A stretch of DNA of 64,000 bases from Paracoccus denitrificans (GTDB lineage Bacteria > Pseudomonadota > Alphaproteobacteria > Rhodobacterales > Rhodobacteraceae), in NCBI GenBank assembly GCA_005768755.1, contig VAFL01000009.1:62001-126000 (forward strand), read 5' to 3'. The notes beneath the pieces are model-generated. The model ran no database searches. It saw only the letters and a program-made list of their open reading frames with translations, and was not told the DNA's origin. The position numbers were made by a program, and so were the translations under genes. Position 1 is the first letter of the stretch. Each line of letters opens with the position of its first letter. Shown one piece after another: positions 16,771 through 25,068 of the stretch.

Positions 16771-17871
16771 TCAGGCGCTGCCGGCCCAGACAGAGGCGGG
16801 GATCATGACCTCTCCACGCGCCAGAAGCCTAGCTGTGCGCACAACCCCGGCCGACCGAATGTTGATGCCGTCACCTTCGGTCGCAAAATCCACGACGACC
16901 TCGAATATGCCGCTTGGATGTTCGATCCCGACCGTCACGGGCGAGGATTGGTCCCGCAAGCCGCCGGTCAGCCCCTCGGCAACAGTGCCCGGCAGGATTG
17001 CACAGGCGGCGATGGCTTGCGCCCCGGTCACGGCCATGGAGGGATGGCAGGACCATGGCATGAAATATCGCGTGCTGATCGAGCCGCCATTGCGCGGTTT
17101 CGCAAGCAGCGTGATCTTGGGCGTGACCGACTTGGAAACATCGCCCAGTCCCATCAGTTTGCCTGCCTTCAGGCGGATCGGCTCGACCTTGTCGTAGAAG
17201 GCACGGTTATCGTCCAGATCCTTCTGAGTTTCGTATCCGGTCAGTCCGAAATCTTCGGCCCGTGCCAGCATGACAGGCATTGCCACGTCGATGCAGGTCA
17301 CCTCGACCCCGTCGATCACATCGCGCAGATTTCCCGTCGGCAGCATGGCACCCGTGACCGAGCCGACCGTTTCCATGAAGCCAAGTCGGATCGGCGCGGC
17401 AGTGCCCGGAACGCCGGCGATCGAAAACTCGCCATCATAGGACACTTTTCCGCCCGGCGTATGCACGACCGCTTCAACCACGGCCCCGGTATTGACGGCG
17501 TGAATCTTTACCGTGGTCTCGCCGTCCTGTGCCTTGATCAGTCCCATTTCGATGGCAGCAGGACCGACACCGACAAGAATATTGCCACAGGTCGGGCGGT
17601 AATCGACTTCGCGCTTTTCGACCGCGACCTGGGCAAAGAAATAATCGACGTCGCAGTCGTCACGGGTCGAAGGCGAAAGCATGGCAACCTTGGTGGTCAC
17701 GGCGTTTCCGCCCCCGATCCCGTCGATATTCAGCGGATGGCCAGCCCCCACCGCCGCCATCAAAACCTCGGACAGCGTGGCCTCATCCTCGGGCAGGTGT
17801 TCCCGCCGGAAATAAGGCCCGCGAGAGGTTCCGCCGCGGATGAAGTGATAGGGAATGGCTGTTTGTGTCAT
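16771..17871 (-). CDS. PrpF-family isomerase (4-oxalomesaconate tautomerase-like)
   Basis: 366 residues with the PrpF signatures 'HFIRGGTSRGPYF', 'DGIGGGNAVTTKVAML' and 'VDYRPTCGNILVGVGP', which carries the conserved Cys-Gly-Asn. The fold is related to diaminopimelate epimerase. Known members move double bonds in unsaturated tricarboxylates: PrpF acts on 2-methylaconitate, GalD on 4-oxalomesaconate. Next to tcuAB, whose product is cis-aconitate, an aconitate or substituted-aconitate isomerase role fits well. It begins 10 nt after the TctA gene and belongs to the same minus-strand operon. Confidence 0.82.
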   Translation of the reverse strand: MTQTAIPYHFIRGGTSRGPYFRREHLPEDEATLSEVLMAAVGAGHPLNIDGIGGGNAVTTKVAMLSPSTRDDCDVDYFFAQVAVEKREVDYRPTCGNILVGVGPAAIEMGLIKAQDGETTVKIHAVNTGAVVEAVVHTPGGKVSYDGEFSIAGVPGTAAPIRLGFMETVGSVTGAMLPTGNLRDVIDGVEVTCIDVAMPVMLARAEDFGLTGYETQKDLDDNRAFYDKVEPIRLKAGKLMGLGDVSKSVTPKITLLAKPRNGGSISTRYFMPWSCHPSMAVTGAQAIAACAILPGTVAEGLTGGLRDQSSPVTVGIEHPSGIFEVVVDFATEGDGINIRSAGVVRTARLLARGEVMIPASVWAGSA

Positions 17872-17881
17872 GAAGGGGTCC

Positions 17882-19894
17882 TCAGGTCAGTGGCCAGGGA
17901 AGTTCGTAAAGCGTCTGCAGATAGCCGGGCGGAAGATCACGGCCAAGAACTGCCGCCAGCCCGCAGATGAAGCCAAGACCAATCGCCGTGGCCAACACGG
18001 TGCGCCCCCAGTCCAGCCGGCCCCGCACGCGGAAGAAGGCCAGAAGGAAGATCACAAGCGCGATGAACAGCCCAAAGGTGAAGGTCAGGACCACCAGACC
18101 CGCAAACCAGGCAAGTGTTGACCACAACCCATGCGGCGCCTGTCCTTCATCGCCGGTTTCAAGGTCGATGAAGACGTCGTCCGTCGCAGGCCGCATCGCC
18201 ATGCGCAGCGAAAGCAGGATTGCCCCGATCAACGTCGCGATACCGATGGTCAGCGGGAAGATCTTGTCCTGCAGCCGCGATATGCCTGCCGCGTCGATGC
18301 AGGAAACCGCGAGATAGACCAGAATGATCCCCATGAAGATGACGGGCGCGTTCTTGGTGCCGGTGGGCGAGTCGATGTTTTCGCGGATGTTCTTCGATGC
18401 ACGAATTCCGACGACCACAGACACCACGGTCAGTATCAGCAGCCCTATGGTGATCGGGGACATCAGATAATCCCAACCCGCCTCGGTCGACCGGCGGAAC
18501 CGCGCACCCGCGATCTGGAACGCCTGATTGACGAAGATCTCGGTCTGGTTCGACAGCACGAACCCAATCAGGAAAGCCGGGCGCGAGAAATCGAAACGAC
18601 GCAGCAGAATGCCGATCAGGCCGATGCCCAGCAAGGTCGCCAGATCCAGCGCCGACTGGCGGGACTGGAATGCAGCGAACGCAATGATCATGAACAGATA
18701 AGGCGCAATGATCGTGAACCGGATCGTCGTCATCCTGGCGATGTATTTCGACAGGATGATGCACAGCCCGGCGCCAAGCACGTTGGCAAGCGCCAGCGAC
18801 CAGACGATCGTGTAGGTGATGTCGAGATTGTTGCGCACCATCTGCGGGCCGGGCGTCATGTTCAACAGCGCCAGACCGCCAAGGAAAATCGCCATGGAGC
18901 CGGAACCGGGAATACCGAAGATAAGGGTCGGCACAAGTCCGCCACCCTCCTTGGCGTTGTTCGAGCTTTCGGGCGCAATGATGCCACGGATGTCACCCTG
19001 CCCGAATTGCGACTTGTCCTTTGCCGTCTGGACAGCCGAACCATAGGCCAGCCAATCGACGACCGAGCCGCCAAGGCCGGGGATAACGCCGACCAGAACG
19101 CCGATCGTGGCGCAGCGGATCGACAGCCATTTGTGCTGCCACCAGTCCTTGACGCCCTGGCCCCAGCCATCACCAAGCGACCCGCCCTCGGCAATCGCAC
19201 GGTCCTGACGCAGAAGCGATACGATTTCGGGAATCGCGTAGATCCCCAGGCCAACGATGACCAGTTGGAAACCGTCCATCAGATAGGGCATGTCGTAATT
19301 CGACATCCGAGGCGTGCCGCCGGCGGGCGCGGTCCCGATGGTGCCGAACATCAACCCAAGCCCGGCCGCCACAACACCCTTCAGCGGCACACGGCCGGCC
19401 AGGATTGCGACCATCGACAGGCCAAGGACGGTAATCATCAGCATCTCGGGCAGGCCGAAGGCCAGGATCAGCGGGCGCGCGATCAGAATGAAGAATGTCA
19501 GGACAATGGCCCCGAACAGACCGCCAAACAGCGACGAGGCAAAGGCCGCCGACAGCGCGCGTGCTGCATGGCCCTGCTTGGCAAGCGGAAAGCCATCAAG
19601 CACAGTCGCCTGGCTGGCGGATGATCCCGGAATACCCAAAAGCACGGAAGAAAATGTGTCCGATGTCGGGATGACCGCGATCAGGCCGATCATCAGCGCA
19701 AGGCCGGAAACCGGCTCCATTCCGTACATGAAGGGCAGAAGCAGGGCCAGCCCGGCAATCCCGCCAAGGCCGGGCAACACGCCGATGGACAGACCCAGCA
19801 GCACGCCAGCGGTCAGATAGACAAGCTGCATGGGCTGGAAGATGAGTGTGAGCGCCTGTCCGAGCTGGGGCAGAGCCTGTGTGAAAGTTTCCAA
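17882..19894 (-). CDS. Tripartite tricarboxylate transporter permease, TctA-TctB fusion
   Basis: 670 residues from a TTG at 19894, which has a strong GGAGG site five bases upstream. Residues 1 to about 500 are the 12-helix TctA permease ('GVLPGLGGIAGLALLLPF', 'GIPGSSASQATVLDG', 'GVIPGLGGSVVDWLAYG', 'IFGIPGSGSMAIFLGG'). The last 150 residues contain four further membrane spans typical of the small TctB subunit, and no separate tctB exists here, so the two are fused. It works with the TctC binding protein upstream to import a di- or tricarboxylate, driven by ion symport. The gap from tctC holds a strong hairpin. Confidence 0.88.
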   Translation of the reverse strand: METFTQALPQLGQALTLIFQPMQLVYLTAGVLLGLSIGVLPGLGGIAGLALLLPFMYGMEPVSGLALMIGLIAVIPTSDTFSSVLLGIPGSSASQATVLDGFPLAKQGHAARALSAAFASSLFGGLFGAIVLTFFILIARPLILAFGLPEMLMITVLGLSMVAILAGRVPLKGVVAAGLGLMFGTIGTAPAGGTPRMSNYDMPYLMDGFQLVIVGLGIYAIPEIVSLLRQDRAIAEGGSLGDGWGQGVKDWWQHKWLSIRCATIGVLVGVIPGLGGSVVDWLAYGSAVQTAKDKSQFGQGDIRGIIAPESSNNAKEGGGLVPTLIFGIPGSGSMAIFLGGLALLNMTPGPQMVRNNLDITYTIVWSLALANVLGAGLCIILSKYIARMTTIRFTIIAPYLFMIIAFAAFQSRQSALDLATLLGIGLIGILLRRFDFSRPAFLIGFVLSNQTEIFVNQAFQIAGARFRRSTEAGWDYLMSPITIGLLILTVVSVVVGIRASKNIRENIDSPTGTKNAPVIFMGIILVYLAVSCIDAAGISRLQDKIFPLTIGIATLIGAILLSLRMAMRPATDDVFIDLETGDEGQAPHGLWSTLAWFAGLVVLTFTFGLFIALVIFLLAFFRVRGRLDWGRTVLATAIGLGFICGLAAVLGRDLPPGYLQTLYELPWPLT

Positions 19895-19924
19895 ATTGGC
19901 CTCCGCAGAAATATGTTCGCGAAA

Positions 19925-19954
19925 TGCCCCGTCCGGGCTAAGCCGAACGGGGCA
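19925..19954 (-). terminator. Intra-operon hairpin between tctC and tctA
   Basis: TGCCCCGT (19925-19932) pairs perfectly with ACGGGGCA (19947-19954), with additional pairing inside, and on the minus strand the stem is followed by TTT. It lies after the binding-protein stop and before the permease. The likely effect is partial termination or 3'-end protection that gives more TctC than TctA. Confidence 0.65.
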
Positions 19955-19975
19955 GGGGCTGGCGCCGGAAGGGCG

Positions 19976-21055
19976 TCATTCCATGCTGATGCCGTAATCC
20001 TCCAGCAGCCAGTCAAGGACATATTGCTTGGCTTCGGGCGTGATGGTGGTTGCCTGCGTCGTCGCCTCTATCGCGGCTGCGCCGGTCATCTGCGGATAGA
20101 CGCCCAGCACTTCCTCGGCGCTTTCGGCGAAGCCATCCGCATTGACGATTTCCTGCAGCGCGGCGGTATAGGCATCGACGACCTCCTGCGGGGCGGACTG
20201 CGGCAGGAAGATGGTCTTCTGGTTCGCGAAGCCCGCGACGAAGAACGATTTATAGGCGTCCCAGACGACGCCCTCGGTCGGGCAGTCGGCAGTGGCTTCG
20301 CAGACTTCCTTGAAGCTGGGCAGGTCCGGGAAGGTCGGATCGCGGACGATATTGCCTTCCTCGTCAAGCGCGCCCCATGTGAAGATCGGCACCGCCAGCC
20401 CGTCGTCGACAAGCGGCTGGACGTTGGCCAGATAGGCCGCAGATGTCTGATAGTCGATATTCGCCTCGCCGCGTTCGAACATCAGCCTTCCGTCGCCGCG
20501 CCCATCGACGCCGAAGACCGGATCGACGGTCAGACCCAGCATCTTGAAGGCAAGCAGCGGCACCAGATCCAGCGTTGTCGCGCCCTGGCTGCCGTAAAGA
20601 TAGACCTCTTCCTTTAGGTCATCCATGTCGCCGTCGAAACGCTCGCCCAGATCAGGCGGCAGGTAGACGACGCCACCCGTGGCCGACGCCAGGATCGGCT
20701 TCCATTCCTTGTATTCGTAGCGAACCCGAGGGTCGCCAAGCAGATAGGGAAACTTGGTGGACCCGGAATCGCCAAACAGCGTCAGCCCGTCCCCTTCATC
20801 CTGCTGGCCCTGAAACCAGTTCGCCCCTTCGGTCGAGCCTGCGCCCGGGCGATAACGCACGACCATTGTCGGCGCGCCGGGCAAGGCATCGGACAGAAGC
20901 GGTGCATAGAAGTTCGCCCATTGCGACGAACCGCCGGATTCCGAAAACGGAATGGTCAACTCTGCGGTCTCGCCCGCGAAATCCTGTGCATGTGCGACAG
21001 ATCCCACCCCGCACGTCACGGCTGCGACAAGCATGAGCTTGCTGTGTACGTTCAT
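19976..21055 (-). CDS. TctC-like tricarboxylate-binding periplasmic protein
   Basis: 359 residues from 21055, chosen because GGGAGG precedes the ATG by six bases and a signal peptide follows at once ('KLMLVAAVTCGVGSVAHAQ', cleavage after AHA). The mature part has TctC features: 'LTIPFSESGGSSQWANFYAPLL', 'MVVRYRPGAGSTEGANWF' and the C-terminal 'LPQSAPQEVVDAYTAALQEI'. It is longer than most TctC proteins (about 320). It captures a carboxylate in the periplasm for the TctA-TctB permease. The gene heads the minus-strand catabolic operon and is divergent from tcuAB, which suggests tricarballylate or a close analogue as ligand. Confidence 0.85.
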   Translation of the reverse strand: MNVHSKLMLVAAVTCGVGSVAHAQDFAGETAELTIPFSESGGSSQWANFYAPLLSDALPGAPTMVVRYRPGAGSTEGANWFQGQQDEGDGLTLFGDSGSTKFPYLLGDPRVRYEYKEWKPILASATGGVVYLPPDLGERFDGDMDDLKEEVYLYGSQGATTLDLVPLLAFKMLGLTVDPVFGVDGRGDGRLMFERGEANIDYQTSAAYLANVQPLVDDGLAVPIFTWGALDEEGNIVRDPTFPDLPSFKEVCEATADCPTEGVVWDAYKSFFVAGFANQKTIFLPQSAPQEVVDAYTAALQEIVNADGFAESAEEVLGVYPQMTGAAAIEATTQATTITPEAKQYVLDWLLEDYGISME

Positions 21056-21380
21056 CTTTTCCTCCCTTGATCGACCGTGGCGCTGTGCAGCAACGCCGGT
21101 TGGGACCCCTGAACGGGCCAACAAGGGAAGGTTGTCAGCGCAGAGACAATAAATCAAATGCAATTATCTGAACGATTATTTCATAATATTAATAATAGAC
21201 GCGGATGCTTTCGGATAATTACGCGAACAGAACGCTTGACCGTTTTGTATCCAGCAGTATACAACACGGCAACGACCTGCCCTGACAGGGTCGGTGAAAC
21301 AGCGCGTCGCCCGCGCATCAGTCGCAGACGGGCCTGCCGCATATTCGCATGACGAAGCGGCGCGGATCGGAGAATTGAAT
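21056..21380. promoter_or_regulatory. 325-nt divergent control region, tctC / tcuA
   Basis: No gene is seen. The minus-strand tctC and plus-strand tcuA transcripts must both start here. It has an AT-rich core (about 21155-21200), unusual in this GC-rich sequence, and a 30-bp interrupted inverted repeat at 21240-21269. One regulator binding there could switch uptake and oxidation together. Confidence 0.6.
21240..21269. promoter_or_regulatory. Interrupted inverted repeat, candidate operator
   Basis: CCGTTTTGTAT (21240-21250) and ATACAACACGG (21259-21269) are reverse complements at 10 of 11 positions with an 8-nt spacer. The TTGTAT/ATACAA cores recall GntR/FCD-type sites, but no GntR gene is in the window; the LysR protein encoded at 13115 is the only nearby regulator. 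Confidence 0.5.
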
Positions 21381-22790
21381 ATGCAGCCAGCCACGATCGG
21401 CCAGCTTGCCAGACAGAATTGGGACGTGGTGATTGCTGGCGGCGGGAATGCCGCGCTTTGCGCCGCGATGGAAGCGGCAGAGGCCGGTGCGCGCGTCCTG
21501 ATCCTTGAAGTCGCGCCGAAACCCTATCGCGGCGGCAACTCGCGGCATACGCGCAACTTCCGCTGCATGCATTACGGCCCACTTGGACCCCTGATCGACA
21601 CCTATGATGAAGAGGAGTTCTGGCAGGACCTTCTGCGCGTGACGAAAGGCAAAACGGACGAGGATCTGGCGCGACACTGCATCCGCATGTCCGCCGAATG
21701 CCTGCCGTGGATGGAGGCGCACGGCGTCCGCTTTCAGCCATCGCTTGCCGGAACGCTGTCTCTTGACCGGACGAATGCCTTTTTCCTTGGCGGCGGCAAG
21801 GCCCTGGTCAATGCCTACTACCTGACTGCGGAAGACCTTGGCGTTACCGTCGTGTACGAGGCACAGGTCCGCCATATCGCAATCGACGGCAATCGCGCGA
21901 CACATGTCGAGGTCGAGATCGACGGGCAGCGGGCCGAAATCGCTGCAAAGGCATTCGTGCTGGCGTCGGGTGGGTTTCAGGCGGATATCGAATGGCTGGC
22001 CCGTGCGTGGGGCCCTTCGGCGCGAAACTTCCTGATCCGCGGAACACCGTATAATCGCGGTGTCGTGCTGAAGGACATGCAGGATCAGGGCGCACAGACA
22101 GTCGGCGACCCGACCCAGTGCCACGCCGTCGCCATCGACGGGCGGGCGCCGAAATATGATGGCGGGATCGTCACACGGCTGGATTGCGTGCCATTTTCCA
22201 TTGTCGTCAACAAAGACGCGCAGCGTTTCTATGACGAGGGAGAGGATGTCTGGCCAAAGCGCTATGCGATCTGGGGCCGGCTGGTCGCGGCCCAGCCTGA
22301 TCAGGTCGCCTATTCGATCATCGACAGCCGCTCGATCGATCTGTTCATGCCATCGGTCTATCCGCCCGTTGCCGCCGGCACGATCGAGGAACTGGCCGCC
22401 AAGCTGGGCCTACCCGCGGCCGCGCTTTCGCAAACCGTTGCCAGTTTCAATGATGCCTGTCGTCCCGGCACATTTCACCCGCAGGAACTGGACGGGGTCG
22501 CCACAGAAGGGCTGGACCCGCCCAAGACGAACTGGGCGCGACCGATCGAAAAACCGCCTTTCTATGCCTATGCGCTGCGCCCCGGCGTCACCTTCACCTA
22601 TCTGGGGTTGAAAGTGGACAAGACGGCGCGCGTTTCGGGGCCGAACGGACTTTACGACAATATCTGGAGCGCGGGCGAAATGATGGCCGGCTCCATCCTC
22701 GGAGAGGGATATATGGCTGGCACAGGCATGACCATCGGCACTGTCTTCGGCCGCATCGCTGGACAGGAGGCCGCACGCCATGTCGCTTGA
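21381..22790 (+). CDS. tcuA: FAD-dependent tricarballylate dehydrogenase TcuA
   Basis: 469 residues from 21381 (GGAG nine bases upstream; the open frame extends 29 codons further back without support). The FAD motif 'DVVIAGGGNAALCAAMEAAEAG' is followed by the fumarate-reductase/succinate-dehydrogenase-like fold, and the C-terminus has 'WSAGEMMAGSILGEGYMAGTGMT' completing the flavin site. 'PYRGGNSRHTRNFRCMH' is typical of TcuA. The enzyme oxidises tricarballylate (propane-1,2,3-tricarboxylate) to cis-aconitate. It overlaps tcuB by 11 nt, so its electron acceptor protein is co-translated. Confidence 0.85.
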   Translation: MQPATIGQLARQNWDVVIAGGGNAALCAAMEAAEAGARVLILEVAPKPYRGGNSRHTRNFRCMHYGPLGPLIDTYDEEEFWQDLLRVTKGKTDEDLARHCIRMSAECLPWMEAHGVRFQPSLAGTLSLDRTNAFFLGGGKALVNAYYLTAEDLGVTVVYEAQVRHIAIDGNRATHVEVEIDGQRAEIAAKAFVLASGGFQADIEWLARAWGPSARNFLIRGTPYNRGVVLKDMQDQGAQTVGDPTQCHAVAIDGRAPKYDGGIVTRLDCVPFSIVVNKDAQRFYDEGEDVWPKRYAIWGRLVAAQPDQVAYSIIDSRSIDLFMPSVYPPVAAGTIEELAAKLGLPAAALSQTVASFNDACRPGTFHPQELDGVATEGLDPPKTNWARPIEKPPFYAYALRPGVTFTYLGLKVDKTARVSGPNGLYDNIWSAGEMMAGSILGEGYMAGTGMTIGTVFGRIAGQEAARHVA

Positions 22791-23898
22791 CGTTTCCCTG
22801 CAAACCGATCCCGGCGCGATTTCCGACGATCCCGTCATCGAAGCGCGCCGCCAGGTCGAGATCTGCAATGCCTGTCGCTATTGCGAAGGCTTCTGTTCGG
22901 TTTTCCCGGCAATCACGCGCGACAAGGTTTTCACCGACGGTGACATCACCCAGCTTGCCAATCTGTGCCATAACTGCCGGGGCTGCTATTACGCCTGCCA
23001 GTATACGGCCCCGCATGAATTCGACCTGAACCTGCCCGCAGCACTGGCGCAGGCCCGCCTCGAAAGCTGGGAACGCTTCGCCTGGCCTGGCGGTCTGGCA
23101 AGGACATTCCAGACCAAAGGCGGGGCACTGGCGGCTGCATTGGTGATCGGCTGCGCAGTTCTGTTCGCCCTGATCGCAATGCTGCCGGGCGAAGGAGAGG
23201 GCTTTTATGCGTGGCTCGGCCATGGCGCTATGGTCGCCATCTTCATGCCCGCGTTCCTGCTGCCACTTTTTGCAATTGCGATTGGTGTAAACCGGTATTG
23301 GCGCGAAGTCGGTGGCACAGGTGTCACACTCGCCGACATCGTTGCAGCCGGGGCCTCTGCCGGCAGGATGAAGAATCTGTCCGGCGGGCAGGGGCAGGGC
23401 TGCAATTTCGAGAAAGAAGAACGTTTCTCGGATGCGCGCCGACATACACACCAAGCGGTGATGTATGGGTTTCTGCTGTGCTTCGCCGCGACATGCGCTG
23501 GCACGATCATGCATTACGTTTTCGGAATGCACGCGCCCTACGGCTTCTGGTCGTTGCCCAAACTGCTGGGCGTGCCAGGCGGCATCCTGCTGGTCCTGGG
23601 CTGCGCGGGAATGCTGGCGCTGAAATCCAAGGCCGATCCTGCGCTTGGCGCGCCGGGGCGCAGTTCGGGCGAGCGCGCCTTTATCTGGCTTCTGGGCTTC
23701 GTCGGGCTGTCGGGTCTGCTGCTGTACGCTGTGCGCGGAACCGGGCTGACCGGCCCCTTGCTGGCCCTGCATCTTGGCAGCGTTCTGGCGTTTTTCCTGC
23801 TGACACCCTATTCCAAGATGGCGCACGGCTTTTATCGCTTTGCCGCGCTCGTCCGCGATGCACAAGACAGCAAGGCGCGGCAGGCATCAGCCGAATAG
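22780..23898 (+). CDS. tcuB: TcuB, Fe-S/heme electron-transfer partner of TcuA
   Basis: 372 residues. Two four-cysteine clusters lie near the N-terminus ('CNACRYCEGFC' and 'CHNCRGCYYACQYTAP'), each able to hold a [4Fe-4S] centre. About six membrane segments follow with histidines suited to b-type heme ('GHGAMVAIFMPAFLL', 'RRHTHQAVMYGFLL', 'YSKMAHGFYR'). TcuB (CobZ C-terminal-like) reoxidises reduced TcuA and passes electrons to the membrane quinone pool. The start overlaps tcuA by 11 nt. Confidence 0.87.
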   Translation: MSLDVSLQTDPGAISDDPVIEARRQVEICNACRYCEGFCSVFPAITRDKVFTDGDITQLANLCHNCRGCYYACQYTAPHEFDLNLPAALAQARLESWERFAWPGGLARTFQTKGGALAAALVIGCAVLFALIAMLPGEGEGFYAWLGHGAMVAIFMPAFLLPLFAIAIGVNRYWREVGGTGVTLADIVAAGASAGRMKNLSGGQGQGCNFEKEERFSDARRHTHQAVMYGFLLCFAATCAGTIMHYVFGMHAPYGFWSLPKLLGVPGGILLVLGCAGMLALKSKADPALGAPGRSSGERAFIWLLGFVGLSGLLLYAVRGTGLTGPLLALHLGSVLAFFLLTPYSKMAHGFYRFAALVRDAQDSKARQASAE

Positions 23899-23911
23899 GC
23901 GCAGTTTGCCC

Positions 23912-23934
23912 GGGAAAAGCCTACCAGCTTTCCC
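23912..23934. terminator. Weak hairpin between convergent tcuB and SIP genes
   Basis: GGGAAAAGC (23912-23920) pairs with GCTTTCCC (23927-23934) with one bulged A and a 6-nt loop. It sits in the 42-nt gap between two convergent genes. There is no T-run, so termination is uncertain. Confidence 0.35.
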
Positions 23935-23940
23935 CGCGCC

Positions 23941-24918
23941 CTAGCCCCAGTAACTGGCGACGCTGAAGCGCTTGCGGTCGATCCCGGCCTCGCGCAGCAA
24001 GCTGCGGGCGCTTTGCGCGCTTTCACTGCCTGCCGCGAACCAGGTAAAGCTGCCCGCGTCCAGATCGGTTTGTGCGCGCAATTGATCCAGCAGGTCGCCG
24101 GTGCTTCTGACGCGCGGGTCCCCGGCGGTCAGCGACGCCAGTTCTGCCGGGGCGATGCGGACATGGGCGCAAACCTCTCCACGGGCGAGGCGCAGCATGC
24201 GCTGGATCGCAGGAAGGGCGGTTTCATCGCCGTACAGATACAGCCGCTCAGCATCGGGGCAGGTGCCGCCGCCCGGTCCCATCATGCCAACAATGGTGCC
24301 TGTCGGGTTGCCTTCGGCCCAGGCACAGGTCGGGCTGCCCGTGTGACGGAAGATGTCGAAATCGACCCAGTCATCCTGTTGATCAAGAACAGTGTAGACA
24401 GGACGATGCAGCGCATCTCCGCCCTCTGGCCAGACAGTTCGGCCGCTTGCGGCGACGCGTGGCCACACAGGTTCGCGGCCAAAAGGCGGCAGGATCAAGC
24501 GGAAATGCAACCCGCCTGACGCAAATCTTGCGGCCTCGGGCCCGGTTAAGCGGACCCTTATGAAGCTGGGGCTGGGGCAGGTGACAGAGGTGACGCGCAT
24601 GAGCGACAGGCCGGGCGCCAGCGCACCGATTTCCACGTCGGACCAGTCGACGCGAAGCCCGACCTCGGCGAAAAGTTCGGTCGCGCAATCGCGCAGGGTG
24701 CCGACAAGGCGCGATTCTGGTGCAAGAAGTTCAACCAGCAGCGAATGACCTTGCGGGGTCAGGCGCAATTCGCTGCCCCAGACATACATGATCAGGCGAT
24801 CATCGATCTGTTTCAGCGGCGCTTCCCACGCCGCCGCACGGGCTTGCAGTGCGGCAATCGCTGCGCCCGCGCCCTGGGCAATCAGACCGCGTCCGCGATG
24901 GGTCATCTGATACGTCAT
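23941..24918 (-). CDS. Siderophore-interacting protein (ferric-siderophore reductase)
   Basis: 325 residues from the ATG at 24918; a TTG at 24990 is in frame but has no ribosome site and would overlap a palindrome. Residues 1-85 or so look like a DUF2218-type domain. From about 100 onward is the SIP/ViuB fold: FAD binding near 'SPSFIRVRLTGPEAARF' and 'RPVYTVLD', 'GMMGPGGGTCPDAERLYLYGDETALPAI', and the C-terminal 'FTWFAAGSESAQSARSLLREAGIDRKRFSVASYWG' ending, seen here at residues near 285-325. It reduces ferric siderophore in the cytoplasm with NAD(P)H, releasing Fe2+. Divergent from the receptor gene, it completes the iron uptake unit. Confidence 0.85.
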   Translation of the reverse strand: MTYQMTHRGRGLIAQGAGAAIAALQARAAAWEAPLKQIDDRLIMYVWGSELRLTPQGHSLLVELLAPESRLVGTLRDCATELFAEVGLRVDWSDVEIGALAPGLSLMRVTSVTCPSPSFIRVRLTGPEAARFASGGLHFRLILPPFGREPVWPRVAASGRTVWPEGGDALHRPVYTVLDQQDDWVDFDIFRHTGSPTCAWAEGNPTGTIVGMMGPGGGTCPDAERLYLYGDETALPAIQRMLRLARGEVCAHVRIAPAELASLTAGDPRVRSTGDLLDQLRAQTDLDAGSFTWFAAGSESAQSARSLLREAGIDRKRFSVASYWG

Positions 24919-24987
24919 GCCGGCCACCGCAGCCGATCTGGAAACGACCCCTGGACGTGACCGATCAGCAACAGAAATAGACTTGAG

Positions 24988-25012
24988 CAATTGCCAACCG
25001 ATTGGGCAATTG
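24988..25012. promoter_or_regulatory. Inverted repeat upstream of the TonB receptor gene
   Basis: CAATTGCC (24988-24995) and GGCAATTG (25005-25012) are perfect reverse complements with a 9-nt spacer, which itself starts AA and ends ATTG so the pairing can extend. It lies in the 150-nt divergent region between the SIP and receptor genes, where an iron regulator would act. It does not match the Fur, Irr or RirA consensus as I know them. Confidence 0.5.
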
Positions 25013-25068
25013 ACAATTCCGAGGGGTTTTATCAGGAATAATCAACTCATACGCGAAAGGCAAGCCAC

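Noticed and set aside
18131..19624. 497-codon plus-strand open frame
   Set aside because: Antisense to TctA; the Arg/Gln/Asp/His-rich translation is typical of a complement of membrane-protein codons.
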